This document shows, piece by piece, positions 43,780 to 55,840 of a DNA stretch of 64,000 nt. Origin of the DNA: Puccinia triticina (lineage: Eukaryota > Basidiomycota > Pucciniomycetes > Pucciniales > Pucciniaceae); the NCBI RefSeq assembly GCF_026914185.1, contig NC_070558.1, forward strand, positions 3,782,001 to 3,846,000. Direction: 5' to 3'. Under the pieces are notes generated by a model, which was not told the origin of the DNA, did no database searches, and saw only the letters and a list, made by a program, of their open reading frames with translations. Position 1 is the first letter of the stretch, and every line of letters starts with the position of its first letter. A program made the position numbers and the translations under genes.

Positions 43780-46192
43780 ATGGACTCAGCGTCAGCATCC
43801 GCACCAACGGACGACGATGTTTACGACTATCTGGCGGAACCGAATGAAAACTTGGTCTGCCCAATCTGCCGGTCAGTATACACCGTCGTGTCTAACATCA
43901 AATCCAGCCCCATGAAATACATATGTTTATCCATTCAAAATTCCCTCACTTATCTCGATCTCTCGCCGCCCCAGGAGCCCGTTCATCGATCCCGTAATGT
44001 GCGAATCGACCGACCACGTCTTCTGTCGAATAGTAAGTGCCCACCACCTCGTCGCTAAAAACAGAACCATCTCCCAAGCTCTTGTTTTATTGTTGACCTC
44101 TTTGTACCTCTTCCTGCTCTGATCCAGTGTCTAATAAAATCCTTAGAAGTCTCTCCAACTTGTCCGATCGATCGTCTACCACTATCTCTTTCACTCGTCA
44201 GCCCAGCCCCCAAGATTATCAATAAGCTGGTCGATGAACTTCTGGTGTCTTGTCCCTTCAAGTCTAAACTTGGCTGTCCGTTCGTCTGTCAACGCGACCT
44301 CATAGCCGCACACCTTCGCTCCCATCAAGCTCAAATCGATCATCCAAATTTGGGTTCATCTATCTCACAGGAGCAAGATTCCCCACTTTATACTGGAACT
44401 TTTGCTCAAGAAGCTCCGCCCGATCAACACCCTTCATCCATATCATCCAATCAATTGAGATTTGAATGGATCTCCGGTCGAGCTACGTTGGTACTTCATC
44501 CCCAAGATCGCCCTTCCCCGTCTCTCACTCACACGGTTAGTCCGCATCGTCGCCTGTCTATCAATCGCAACACCCACTGATCTATCTCTTGGCTGTCCGG
44601 AAATGTCTTCTCTTCAGATCTCGACAGTCACCTCAACGGAAAATGAACCCGAGTTGAGCCATTGTCCATTTGAGAGGTTTGGGTGCTCGTTTGTGGGAAC
44701 ACCTGAAGTCATCAACCATCAGCACTTGACTGCGGCCTCAGAATCATCGGTTCCGGATGATGGCTCTCCTTGCCCATTCTTACACGTTCAAGAGATTCTA
44801 TACTGGTTTGAACACTTGGAAGCGAGGAACGTCGAATTGAAAGAACAGCTCTCACAGTCGCTGGTCCAACGCAGCGAGCTCGCATCCGTCCTAGACAGCC
44901 TAAAGGCTAGTTTCCGCCAGCTATGGCTCTCTCAGCAATCTGCCGATCGCAACCTGCCCTTGAATCCGCCTACACACTCCTCGCTCCCATTCGCACCTAG
45001 CCCACTGGCCTCCGCCTTCCCCCCTCCAGGATACCCAGACGAACTTTCTCCCACCCCACAGTCCAATCAGTCAACAATGATTCCCGATCCTAGCAGCCCG
45101 ACCCGAAGATCTTCCGATAGCTTCCTTCACATGAACAGCTCCCGCATGAATTACGATAGTCTCAACGGTCATCGTCTCAAACATTTCGAATATTATCCAT
45201 CCGCATGTCCCAGCCAGTTTTACCGTGCCCTTGGGTCGCCATCCTCCTCATCGAAAATGAAGATCAGGGTCTCTTCCTTCCAGCGAAGGGGTGAAATCGT
45301 TACTCCCGCAACTGATACGCTTGAAAATAATTTAATCCAGCCGCTTCATGAATCTTCACTGGGGGCACCATCCCAACAGCGAACTTGCATTTCTTCACCG
45401 ATTGGACAGCCGACTGTCCCTCCCAGACACCCCGTTTTACCCGATCCTGTAGTCAAATCATCTTCTGCGTCCTCTGTCTTCAATATCCAGTCCGCCAGTG
45501 ATGCTGAGAGAGAAAACTCAAATAAACATTACGATAGACATCCTCACTTGTCCAAACAAGTCAGTATTCGTCAAGCAACTCTCCTATCCAAGACCATCTC
45601 TCAAGCACCACTATCAGAACCTACCAATGCAGGCCTATTGAGCCGCAAAATCGGCGAATTAATTGACACCATCCAAACCTCGTTAAGGGCTTGGAATCCT
45701 CATTGCCCAATTGCTTTACCTAACGACCTCGGTGCCAGTGATCGGCCGGCCGCGGAAAGGAGAAGGGGGATGAATGGACGAGCCGATGAGACTCTTGTGT
45801 GCGACTCGACGCCTACCGATCGGGCCGATGAGACCAAGTGGATCGTCCCGAGTGACCGCCCGAGCGTGTTGAGCAGCTTGGAACAAATCGAAAAGCTGAT
45901 GGGCAATCTAATTCAGCAAGGCCCACCCAGCCAATCGTCTACGAAGAGCTTCTTAGAAAACTCCTCGAATCGGACTTCTGAGCCCTCTTTTGAGTCTTCC
46001 TCATCTTCTAGCTCTTCCTCATCTTCATCCGCTCCTGCTCCTTCCTCGGCCATCTCTCTCAAGCAACACCCTCCTTCATCTACCTCTTGCTCACACTCAA
46101 ATAGCTTTCTTGATGACTTCCAATCTCCTCCAGGCCCTTCTCATTGCTCCGCCAGCTCCTATCCTTCCTCGATCAGACCCATGAAACTTTAA
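43780..46192 (+). CDS. RING/TRAF-type zinc-finger protein (putative E3 ubiquitin ligase)
   Basis: Four exons, 43780-43871, 43975-44032, 44128-44535 and 44618-46192, join in frame to 710 residues. Residues 27-65 form a RING of the C3HC3D kind (CPICRSPFIDPVMC, HVFCRICL, TCPID), as in TRAF proteins. Two TRAF-type zinc fingers follow: CPFKSKLGCPFVC...HLRSH (about 92-115) and HCPFERFGCSFVG (about 201-228). A coiled coil lies at about 246-291 (LEARNVELKEQLSQSL). The remaining 400 residues are Ser/Pro-rich and look disordered, with a Ser run near residue 650. A RING of this kind normally recruits a ubiquitin-conjugating enzyme; targets are unknown. There is no MATH domain. The short first exons make the start codon less certain than the rest. 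Confidence 0.85.
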
Positions 46193-46677
46193 ACGCACCA
46201 TCACATTCACCTATACACCAAAAAAAGTCTGATCTGCAAAGTACTTGTGTTTCTCTCTTCCCTCTTCTTCCTATGTGATGTAATTTTACTTGTTGTATTC
46301 TCATGAAAAAAACAAACTACCTGTATTTCTCTAGACCTGTAAATCTTTTTGTGTTTTTTAAAAACAGACGAGGTGTGTAGCTGAATGCACACATTTATTT
46401 GTGTACAACAAGTGCTCAAAATCTCAAAAAAAATACAACTGCCACTACAAGAAAAACTCTAGAAACTGCCAGCAGTTGACATGCAACATAGTCCAGTGTA
46501 ACTGCCATTGTAACTCCACATAATTACATCATGCCCTTTCATATTCAACCTTGGTTGAAACAGCCATACTGGAATGATACAAAATGTGTTTTATTCTAAG
46601 GATTTTCAATGACAACATGCCAATGAAAAATCCAATGAAGGGTAATAATGGGTAAAACAGCTCTAAGAATTTGAGAT
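46193..46677. other. 3' flank of the zinc-finger gene
   Basis: No gene. A CACTA-like terminus (CACTACAAGAAAAACTC) begins at 46443. Confidence 0.45.
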
Positions 46678-46894
46678 TGTTGAGGGTAACGTAGGTGACA
46701 CAAGATCTAAGAGAGATGACAAGATGTCATGGACATGGTCCAGCACATTGAGTCAAGGTGTAATAATCATTCAGTGAGGAAGGATAACAGTAAAGAGAAC
46801 AACTAGACTATATACATGTATAATATAGGCTATGTTGTGGGTGTATAGGTTAGAAGCATACTACATAGGGAAATGCTAATACACTATTTCAACA
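46678..46894 (-). mobile_element. Solo LTR related to the gag-only element
   Basis: 217 bp with ends TGTTGAGGG...TTTCAACA and a perfect 5-bp target duplication GAGAT (46673-46677 and 46895-46899). The segment AGACTATATAC...GAAGCATACTACATA matches the LTRs at 1281 and 4753, in the same orientation. No internal element remains, so it arose by LTR-LTR recombination. Confidence 0.85.
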
Positions 46895-46899
46895 GAGAT

Positions 46900-48187
46900 A
46901 AAAATCCAAGAGTTGGTTGATGTCACAGAAACCCTTTCAGGACATCTACTGGCAGAGAGTGCTTTGCTAAGCCAAGTGATATCTGGATGGAGTGGAGGAT
47001 CTAACTTAATCCTCCCTTGCTTTGGAGGGCCCTGGTGTAGCCTGGCCTGGGCTGGGGCAAAGCACCCCTTGCCCGAAACACAAGACTCCAAAGGAAGCAC
47101 TTGGAACTAATAATAGGGGGTTTCAAACATGGTGCAGGTCACTGATCAGAGGGGGGGATGCTGTCAGGGGCAACTTACAGGCTATGTTGACCCTGTGGGA
47201 GTAGATAATTAGCCCTTTTGGTGGGGAATATTTTATAATCAACCTTACACAGCACCTTTTTTTCTCTAGTTTTCATTTATTCCTCAACCAATCTTGGTGA
47301 CCTGCAATCAAAATTGTAACTTCATGGGTCTTGGATTTAGCAAAGTGAAGCACGTGTAATACACAATGAAGCTGGGCACAAGTTGTTAAAGCTGTGAACT
47401 GAGGTCGAGGTTGGGAGGAAGGGAGGAAGGGCCCAAGGAACAACAAGCTCAGAAGGACTCTGAGTGAAAACAACAACAGGGGCCAAGGGAACACTCAAAG
47501 AAGGCAAAAGGTACTGCTACCTTGTGTGGCGGAAAAGGGCACATGCTACAGGAGGTTGTATTCTGTAGAGACCTCAGGGAAATGCGTGCAGAAGAGCAGA
47601 TGAGGTTTATTTCTTCTGTAAAGCAGACACTGCATCCAATCTGCTGCCACGTGATAGGCGCGTGGGAGGGCCGCGGATAGCTCCTTGGCCCTCTGCCTTT
47701 AAGACTTGTTCAACAATGTTTTGAAAGGGAACCTAGTCCCCTCTTATTGCCTAGGGTGACCTGAAAGCTACCGTTGTAGCTCCTTGAGCCACCCAAGTAT
47801 GGGATAAGGGGAGAGGATGCCCCTCTTCTCTTTCCTTACCTTCCCCTTGACTACCACTCTGCAGAGTGTATCACTAAGCGGGTTTGGAAGTGGAAATAGT
47901 GAGGAGGCATGCTCTGCTACTCTTGTAGGTAGCATGTCTCATCCTCTTGCAAGATTCTTTTCACACAAAGGTCTGAGCCCAACCCATAACTCCAGGGCCT
48001 GGAGCCAGCTCAGACCCAACTCGCCCCTATCCCTGGTAACCCATGTCTGAGATCCGCCCATTACTCTAGGGCCTGTGACCTGGGGTTTGTCGCACACAGA
48101 ATAACCCCCGGCGCCTTTGCTTTGTTCACATCAGAACCTTTTACAAATTATATTGCCCAAATCATATTGCCAGCTCTTTAGCCGCAT
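46900..48187. other. Probable 3' flank or untranslated end of the DIRS-like element
   Basis: No gene recognised. The right part may belong to the DIRS-like element. I see no tyrosine recombinase (no R...HxxR...Y pattern in the readable frames). Confidence 0.35.
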
Positions 48188-49724
48188 TCATTCTTCCTCT
48201 GTTGTTTGCGTGATTAACAATTCTAGGTCTCTCGGGACCTCAATCCGTAGCTGGTCGCGCCTCCGGTGTCCCAGCCTGATCCCGCTAGATAGCGTATTGG
48301 CTCAGTTCTCTGCTGATGTCACCCGTTTGCCACCAAGTTGATCTGAAATTTGATGAGTAGTTTTTGAATCTTTTTCCACTCCTTGTTCACAAATCGGTCC
48401 TTAGATTTCCTCTTCAAGACCACGCTTTTGGTAGAGGTGTTATCCGTCCACACAATAAAGGTCTTTCCTTTCCTTGCTCCCAGCTTCAATAACATTAGGA
48501 GTCCTAGCCGCACCGCCACTGTTTCAAGCCTTGAGATCCGCTCTTCTTCTAGTTTGCCGTCTATTTCTCTGTCCAATTCTTCCATGGACCAAAGTCAAAA
48601 CTGGGCCCACTTCCTTCCTATCAGCACTCCGATCCCATAGCCAGTCGATGCGTCCCCTACCCATCCTATTTCCGTTGGGTCTTGTCGTGCAATGAGTCGC
48701 GTATGGGTAAAGTTATTGAGTGTTGTCAGCCAAGTGTGCAGGTCCTCCTCAGCGTCTTTTGGTATTGGTCGCTTCCGTTCCTTATGCACCCAATCCTTCA
48801 ACCATTGGTATAAGCTGCATAGATAACATTGGAGCTGCGGTAAAATATGCAAGACGTGATTCAATCTCCCGGCGATTATCTCTACTTCCCCATACAAAAA
48901 GGACGCCCCTATCTCAAGGAAGTACTGGATTTGAGTGATCCGCTTTGCCAGCTTTTCTTCTGGTAGGCGGACGGTTTTGTTGGTGCCGTTCCAAATGAAC
49001 CCGACAAACTTATGTTCTTCAAGAAATGGTGAGTATTTGTCCTTGTTTGTTTTCACTCCCAATTTGTCTGATATTGCTACCACGTCCATCATTAGTGTTG
49101 GGGAGTCTATTCTCTTGACAAAGAGGTTATTGTCTACCCAACGGAAGACTTGTATCACATTAAATTCCGCCAACATAATCTTTTTTGACACGTCCGCTGG
49201 CCGTCTGAAGGAACCGCACCCAGCCACTCTGCCAAAGGTTATCCATGTATCTAGTAGTATCCCTCCATTGAAGTCTTTCAAAGAATGGCAATTGACTTGG
49301 AGCTGTTGGGATCTGGCGGTAAGCCTTCTCCCAGTCAAAAAGGGCTAGCAATACTGGTTCTTTTTGGTTCTTGAGGAAGGACGCTACCGCCTCAAAATCA
49401 TCCCACGTTGTCTGGAAGTCCGCCGCGTCCACAAAGGAGTTTACAGACGGGATTCTATCCTTGCCATGTGGGAATGACAAGTTGTTTATTGGCCTTAACA
49501 ACCTGTCACCGTTCACAACCACTCCAAGTGGGTTGGTCCTAAAGAATTCAAATTTTCCTGCTACTTGTTCAAGGCTAAAAGGACCAAACATCCTTTTGGC
49601 CTCTAGCTCTTTTTGAATTGATTCTTCTATCTTTGCCTTTGCAATCATTGCGGATGCGTGGTTTGGTGGAGTGTGCCAGGAGGTGGCTCCCAGTAAATGG
49701 TGGTCTGGAATCCCCTGGTCAAAC
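48188..49724 (-). pseudogene. DIRS-like reverse transcriptase and RNase H, broken
   Basis: RT of the DIRS/Ngaro type, in three pieces. 49724-49280: ATSWHTPPNHASA, FGPFSLEQVAGKFEFFRTNP, LFDWEKAYRQIPTAPSQLPF (first catalytic Asp). A frameshift near 49280 is followed by LLDTWITFGRVAGCGSFRRP, FRWVDNNLFVKR (catalytic VDD changed to VDN), EEHKFVGFIWNGTNKTVRLP and WVGDASTGYGIGVLIG (RNase H). In-frame TGA codons at 48595-48597 and 48302-48304 interrupt the RNase H part, which continues to VPRDLELL before a stop at 48188. Removing the Gypsy insertion joins it in frame to the sequence at 61019. Dead copy. Confidence 0.78.
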
Positions 49725-49728
49725 CCGT

Positions 49729-50517
49729 TGTGGTAGACGCTTTAGTTCTGGATGGAAAAACTCAAAAATTTCTAGTTTACATATGTAGTGTTACATTACA
49801 CCATCTTTTGATACACACACTCCCTTCAGTTTACATACAAAGTTTTACAAAACTGCATGTATATAGCTTACATACTACCCTTTTACATATATATGTGGCT
49901 GCGTAGCAACCAGCCAGCCTCATATGCAGCTGTGTAGCAACCACAAGCCACTTATTACAGTAACCCAGCAACCACAAGCCACTTATTACAGTAACCCAGC
50001 AACCACAAGCCACATTAATAAAGCGGCATAGTAACCATGGGGCTGTGTAAGCCACACTTGTAACTAGATCACCAGCTAAATTTGCTCATGTATACACTGC
50101 CACACTGTGCATAGCTGTATTTGCACAGCACTTGTAAAGGCACACCAGCCAAAACCCCTCATGTACATAGACCACCAGCATAAATGCCTCACATTTTCCT
50201 ATATAAGGAGGGGCTCTCTCTTCCTTTTCCCCCCATCCATCGACGGAAGGAGATCATTCCCCCCACGAGATTCAAATAAATTGTCACCCTCACACTCTCC
50301 GCCACATACTAAAATACTAGCTTTATATTTTGAAATACACAGTCCATTGTGAGCCACTTGTGAGAAAATTATTCAACTACACTAGACCACTGTCTTCTTG
50401 CTTCCAGCCTAGCTGGGGGTGTTGTCAGTCTTTGTCTTTCAGAGAAGCAGGGGTTTCCCCACACATACTTCTCTAAATTCAGCCATAAGAGGTGCAAACC
50501 GCTTTTGGAGTCTCACA
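49729..50517 (+). repeat. 5' LTR of the Gypsy element
   Basis: 789 bp. Contains CCACAAGCCACTTATTACAGTAACCCAG-type tandem repeats (49940-50010) and a TATATAAG box at about 50199, a plausible promoter for the genomic RNA. Reading frames in it are not genes. Confidence 0.95.
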
Positions 50518-50981
50518 ACTGGTGTCCCAACAGTGGCCTAGTTAGTTGAATATTTTTTCAAGCATAAATTGGTATTATCAGTTGTTATATTATTGTTACT
50601 TTGAAAACCAGACTTTCATTACAGAAAACCTCGTATTTTTGAAAGATCATTGAATTACAAAAAAAAGAGCAACTCTAAAAACATATAAAATTAGATATAT
50701 TTGGATATACTAAAAGCTTTTTGTAGTACTCTCTAGACAAACCATTTGTTTCAGGCTAGCTATTCCTTTGCAGTGAGTACTGGGGAATAAGCTAGATTTT
50801 ATATTATTTAAGGATAAATCAGATCTGCCCTGGTTAAAGAGAACCAGAGACTATCAGTTTATTATATTTTTTTGATCATTAGGATCTTCAATATTGTCTA
50901 GCAGTCTACATCAACTTCTATTATAAACCAAAAATACTTTTTTTTATATTTTTTTACAGGAACCTCTTATTTTGAAGAACA
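50518..50981 (+). promoter_or_regulatory. Gypsy leader with primer-binding site
   Basis: Starts ACTGGTGTCCCAACAGTGG immediately after the LTR; TGGTGTCCCAACAGT has the position of a tRNA primer-binding site, tRNA species not determined. The rest is AT-rich and non-coding up to the gag ATG. Confidence 0.55.
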
Positions 50982-53507
50982 ATGTCTTATACTATACCAG
51001 GAGATTTGGATGGAAGTATGGCAGACCAAGGAAACACTAGTATGACAATAGATCAGCCACATTTTATGCAGACTAACAAACATAGAAGTACATCAGTACC
51101 TGGAAAGGCAAGAGGAACAGCTTTTGCGTCAGGATCTGGAGCACCTTCAACCTCGGCTGCAGACATGGCAGAAAGATTATTCAAGACAATAACACCCACA
51201 AGATATCGCATAAAACCCCAGACACAAACTGAACTCAAAACACCGGAAATAATTCAACCCAACATTACACGTGAAAAGAAGACAAAAGTCGTCAAGATTG
51301 AGAATGACACCCTCAAATTTGAAGGAGAAAAGTTAAAAACTTTCTTATCACGTTACGAGAGGACAGCAGAAGCATGTGGTGCCAGCGACTGGGACATGGT
51401 GATGCAAATTGACAAGTTTGTGGTTGGCGAGGAACTCAAAGAAGAACTGGAAAACCTGGACGGCTACGTTGAGCGTGATTGGGAACAGCTGAAGGAAAGT
51501 ATGAAGGAAGTTTGGGGAGACTTCTACGTCCAAATTAAGTATACCATACATGACCTCCGTACCCTGTCTGAAGAACTTGCCAAGAAAGGAGGATTAAAAG
51601 ACTTACACGAATACAGGGAATTTGTTTCAAAGTTCATGATGATTGTGAAATACCTTGTGACAAATGAACATATTAACTCACAAAAAGATGTAGTCTATTT
51701 GTTTCTGGCAGCCTTCTCCACAGAATCACAAACAAACATCAAGCGAGAATTAATCAAGGGAAACAAGATCACATACGGGAAGGACGGTTACTGCAAACCA
51801 CCAGAGCTTAAGGATCTCATCAACTTCAGTGAAATGGAAATGAAGGCCGGGGCCCAGGACACATTTGGATACGGGGGCGCCTTTACCGAAGCTAATTGTG
51901 TGATGCAAAAGTCACTAGATGCAAAGAAAGGATCTGAACAAGGCAAAATCATCCGTCAGAAGATGATTTCAGAGAACCCTGCTGGTGCTCTGGAAGAAAA
52001 GGTTGAAGATATTGCCAAGGGTATCCTATCTCTAGCCCAGAAACTGGAGAAAATTCCAACAACTGCTGGCAGAGAATTCAATCGAGATGCGGGACCATCC
52101 GGAAAAGCCTTATATGAATCTAGGTCTCCTATTTGCTATTACTGTAGCAAAGAAGGGCACACACTTCCCAAATGTTTCTTATTAGCAGAGGATGAAAAAC
52201 AAGGACTGGTACGGCGAATTGGACGTGATTTCCACTTACCAAATGGGGACAAAATTCCATATGACCCAGCTCGCCCCATCCGAACGGTAGTTGCCGGTGC
52301 TTCAGTTGACCCAAAAATGAAGCAATTATCTGCTCAGTTAGCCTCTTTTGGACCAGCCACTTTTCCAAATAACATTCCGGTACCCGAAGCTAAAACAATA
52401 TTAAAGAAGGAAAAAGAAGCCCAACCTTCTCGAGACATTGTTTCCTCTGTTGGGATTATTCACTGGAAAGACTGGAAAGCACCAACCACCGGAGCCGAAA
52501 ACTTCATAAGCCAGCTTCCTTTAAGTTCAAATGGGGTACAAAGCCGAGGTGGAGGGTTCTCTGGACGGAAGGAGCCTGAAATAATCCCCAAATCTGGTGG
52601 ACCCTTCGAGATTCTGACAAAGCATATGGAAGATAACCGAATGGATGTGGACCGCATAGAAACTCCGGAAGTGGCCACCAAGAAGCCTAAACCAAGAGCA
52701 GGAGCATCAAAAACCGAAAATGCTGTTGCAAATGAAATTGATAATGCTCAGTTTTCAGTCACATTTTCTCAGCTCAGTAATATGGCTCCTAGATTTACAG
52801 AGGAAATGATCAAACGGCTATCAGAACGGTTACCACAAAAATCTGGTACTACAACCTATCTATCTTCAGAACCCCAAACAGAAGCAGAAAAAAACCTTTT
52901 GTCGGCATCTATGAAGCTAAATGAGGATAAACAGGGACTTGATGGTTCCAGTTTTTACAGTTGCGCCCTGGGCTTTATCAACACTAAATTAGGAAACCAG
53001 AATATAAATTTCTTGGTTGACTCGGGGTCTATGGTCAACATGATCCCAGAAGGTTTGGCATTTCATTTAGGTCTAGAAATTACTCACATAGAGATTCCTT
53101 TGTCTGGTGTAGGAGGAGAACAGTGCAATATCACTGGAGTTGTGGAATTCTGCCCAATAACCATTGGGAGCTTTTCAGGACCTATCCACCTCTTTACAGC
53201 AATCAAGGCAACCTTGCCTATTCTTGGAAGACCTTTTTTGTTTGACAATAAATGTCAGCTGGAGTATTATTCACAAGGAGAGGTACTCACCTTCCAAGGC
53301 CATAAGGAAAGAAGAGTGCAAATCACTTTGGCAAAGGCATTTGAAGGATACGGGTGGGAAAAGAGGAAACAGTGTCTTGACGAACCCCTGACCACCGGCT
53401 GTCTTTTCAAGTTGGAAAATCCTCAAACTACAGGTGAACTTTTGAGCAAATTTAGTGAAACAGCCTGTGACGCTCTTGAAAAACTCAAGAGTCAGCCTTT
53501 TTTATAA
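50982..53507 (+). CDS. Gypsy gag-protease polyprotein
   Basis: 841 codons, intact, ending at TAA 53505-53507. Residues about 100-330 form a helical retrotransposon gag/capsid region (VEDLRTLSEEL-like helices; ERDWEQLKESMKEVWGDFY). A CCHC knuckle (CYYCSKEGHTLPKC) lies near residue 385. A retropepsin-like aspartic protease sits near the C-terminus: NFLVDSGSMVNMIPEG, with catalytic Asp near 680, and ATLPILGRPFLFD as the flap/C-terminal motif. The last codons overlap a TTTTTTA slippery sequence, suggesting that pol is made by -1 frameshifting. Confidence 0.94.
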   Translation: MSYTIPGDLDGSMADQGNTSMTIDQPHFMQTNKHRSTSVPGKARGTAFASGSGAPSTSAADMAERLFKTITPTRYRIKPQTQTELKTPEIIQPNITREKKTKVVKIENDTLKFEGEKLKTFLSRYERTAEACGASDWDMVMQIDKFVVGEELKEELENLDGYVERDWEQLKESMKEVWGDFYVQIKYTIHDLRTLSEELAKKGGLKDLHEYREFVSKFMMIVKYLVTNEHINSQKDVVYLFLAAFSTESQTNIKRELIKGNKITYGKDGYCKPPELKDLINFSEMEMKAGAQDTFGYGGAFTEANCVMQKSLDAKKGSEQGKIIRQKMISENPAGALEEKVEDIAKGILSLAQKLEKIPTTAGREFNRDAGPSGKALYESRSPICYYCSKEGHTLPKCFLLAEDEKQGLVRRIGRDFHLPNGDKIPYDPARPIRTVVAGASVDPKMKQLSAQLASFGPATFPNNIPVPEAKTILKKEKEAQPSRDIVSSVGIIHWKDWKAPTTGAENFISQLPLSSNGVQSRGGGFSGRKEPEIIPKSGGPFEILTKHMEDNRMDVDRIETPEVATKKPKPRAGASKTENAVANEIDNAQFSVTFSQLSNMAPRFTEEMIKRLSERLPQKSGTTTYLSSEPQTEAEKNLLSASMKLNEDKQGLDGSSFYSCALGFINTKLGNQNINFLVDSGSMVNMIPEGLAFHLGLEITHIEIPLSGVGGEQCNITGVVEFCPITIGSFSGPIHLFTAIKATLPILGRPFLFDNKCQLEYYSQGEVLTFQGHKERRVQITLAKAFEGYGWEKRKQCLDEPLTTGCLFKLENPQTTGELLSKFSETACDALEKLKSQPFL

Positions 53508-53554
53508 ATAAGGGTACTCCCTTAAAAGGAGTAACCTCAATACCAACCGTTGAG
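53498..53554 (+). promoter_or_regulatory. Candidate -1 programmed frameshift signal
   Basis: T TTT TTA (53498-53504) in the gag frame directly precedes the gag TAA. After a 7-nt spacer comes a hairpin: GGGTACTCC (53512-53520), loop CTTAAAA, GGAGTAACC (53528-53536), one mismatch. A second small stem CTCAA/TTGAG follows (53536-53554). The -1 frame is open from the slip site into RT. Confidence 0.7.
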
Positions 53555-55840
53555 ATTAATTCTGGAGTACCTGCTTGCAAAGGTTGGACACACAATATTT
53601 CATCTAAATTATCTTCTCTATATAATTCTACAAAACAAAAATTAACAAAAACAGAAAATAAAACTACTAATCACTTGAGTTGTTTCAGAAGCTTTCTTTC
53701 CTTTGGAAATGTACTAACACAAGAAATAAAAGAAGATTTTCAATTCTCTGGATCTGACAAGAGTTTCAAAGACTTACTTGGAAGGGGTTTTGGAGCTAAT
53801 GCACAGGCGGAAATATGCAAAAACTGGCAGGACGGACGAGTATGGTGTATGACTAAATACAAACCAGTTGGAAAAAAAGTCAAGCCTGTAAACAAACCAA
53901 TGCCTCAAGCAATAAACCCACCTCTCAAACGCCCACCACTTTCAAGAGACCCGTACAAAACACCACTTACTCCATTTCCACCAGAATTCCAGGAAACCAC
54001 CAAGATAACAGAAGAAAGACTCAAAGTTGTAAACTTTGGACCAGTAGGATGGCTGTATCCAGAAGAGCTAAAGCTTTTTAAAAATGTTATAGTCATCCGT
54101 GAAAAAGCTTTAGCATTCAATGAAGCTGAGCGCGGTCTTCTGAAGCACTCATATGGACTACCTTATGTTATCCCAGTAGTAGAACATATTCCTTGGCAGA
54201 AAAAACCTATTCCCATTCCTGCAGCAATAAAAGAAGAGTTCACAGAATTAGTTCGTGAAAGAGTTGAGACGGGTCTATATGAGCAGTCCACTTCCAGTTA
54301 TTCAAGTCCTGTATTTTGTGTTGCCAAACACGATGGCCGCTTGCGGATTGTCCACGACCTTCAAGAAATGAACCGAGTCACAATACGCGATGCAGGGCTC
54401 CCACCAGCTACGGAAGAATTTGTAGAGTCTTTCTCGGGACGTGCATGCTACGGCTTGGGCAACATTATGGGTGGCTATGATGAGCGGGAATTAGCTGAAG
54501 AATCTCGACCTCTCACAACTTTTGACACCCCACTAGGACGTTTTCAACTTACACGTCTACCTCAAGGGGCAACAAATTCAGTTGCAGTATACCAAGCTCA
54601 GATGATGTGGATCCTCCAAGACGAAATCCCAGAGAGTGTTGGAGTTTTCATTGATGATGGCGGCATCAAAGGCCCACGGACAGACTATGGCGGTGAAGTT
54701 CTTAAGGAAAATCCAGGAATACGGCGCTTTATTTGGGAATATGCCATTCTTTTAGAACGTGTATTGTTCAGAATTGAAGAAGCTGGCCTCACAATATCAG
54801 GAAAGAAATTTGCCTGTTGCGTACCAGCCTTGGATATTGTTGGTCATGTAGTCTGCAAGGAAGGACGTAAAGTATCTGCAAAAAAGAAAAATAAGGTACT
54901 AACCTGGCCAACCCCAGCAAATGTAACTGATCTTAGAGGATTTCTGGGGATTGTCACCTACGTCAGAATGTTCATTCAAAACCTATCCGAAATAGCAGCA
55001 CCCCTCCGAAAGCTTACACACAAGAGCCAAGAATGGGAATGGACTGACCAATGTGAGGAGGCTTTCCAGAAGCTAAAATGGAAAGTAGGAGAAGATATTG
55101 TCCTCAAAAAGCTTGACTACTCAAAAGATGCAGGCATAATCATTTTGGCGGTGGACTCAAGTTTCATTGCTGCAGGAGCAGTACTCAGCCAACAAGAGTT
55201 AGTAACAGGTCTGAACAGACCAGTATTATACGAATCTATTGTATTTTCTCCTGTAGAATCTAGATACTCCCAGCCCAAGTTAGAACTCTGTGGAGTTGCT
55301 CGAATTCTCAAAAAGCTACAAACGGTTCTCTGGGGTCAACACTTTGAGCTGCAAGTAGATGCTAAGTCCTTAATTGAGATGATCAACTCACCATCTTTGC
55401 CCAATGCTCCAATGACACAATGGGTAGCATTCATTCAATTATTTTCCTTTGAGCTGGTACACAAGCCTGGGAAAACCTTCACAATGCCGGATGGACTTTC
55501 TCGCCAACCTTTAGGACCCGATGAGGACGAATACTACAAGGACACAGATGACTTTGATGAGGACGAACCCGTAATCAGGGCCTGCTTTCAAACCTTGACA
55601 GCACATTTTGCTACAGAAGAGATCAAAGATTGGGAAAGCCCAGGATACTGGTTAGACATGAAGCGTTACTTACAAACTCTTAGAAAACCAGAATCTATGG
55701 AGAAGGACCAGTTTCTGAAACTCCGGAGGAAGTCAATCAATTACTTTGTAAAGGATTCAAAGCTCATGAAAAGAAATTCACCCACAGCTCAAATGGTGAT
55801 CTTCAACTCTGATTTTCAATCACGCCTTCTGAAGATCTAG
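53501..55840 (+). pseudogene. Gypsy pol: reverse transcriptase and RNase H
   Basis: Open in the -1 frame relative to gag, from the slippery site to a TAG at 55838-55840. There is no strong own start, supporting frameshift expression. RT: VVEHIPWQKKPIPIP, SSPVFCVAKHDGRLRIVHDL, TRLPQGATNSVAVYQ, and the catalytic GVFIDDGGI at about 54640-54665. RNase H: ILAVDSSFIAAGAVLSQQ (Asp), ESRYSQPKLELCGV (Glu), LQVDAKSLIEMI (Asp), with DGLSRQPL after it. The domain set is complete, but the frame shifts just before integrase, so a full pol is not made from this copy. Confidence 0.93.

Noticed and set aside
49831..50352. Frames inside the Gypsy LTR (and their copies at 60328-60849)
   Set aside because: Identical in both LTRs, on both strands, without domain; by-products of LTR sequence.
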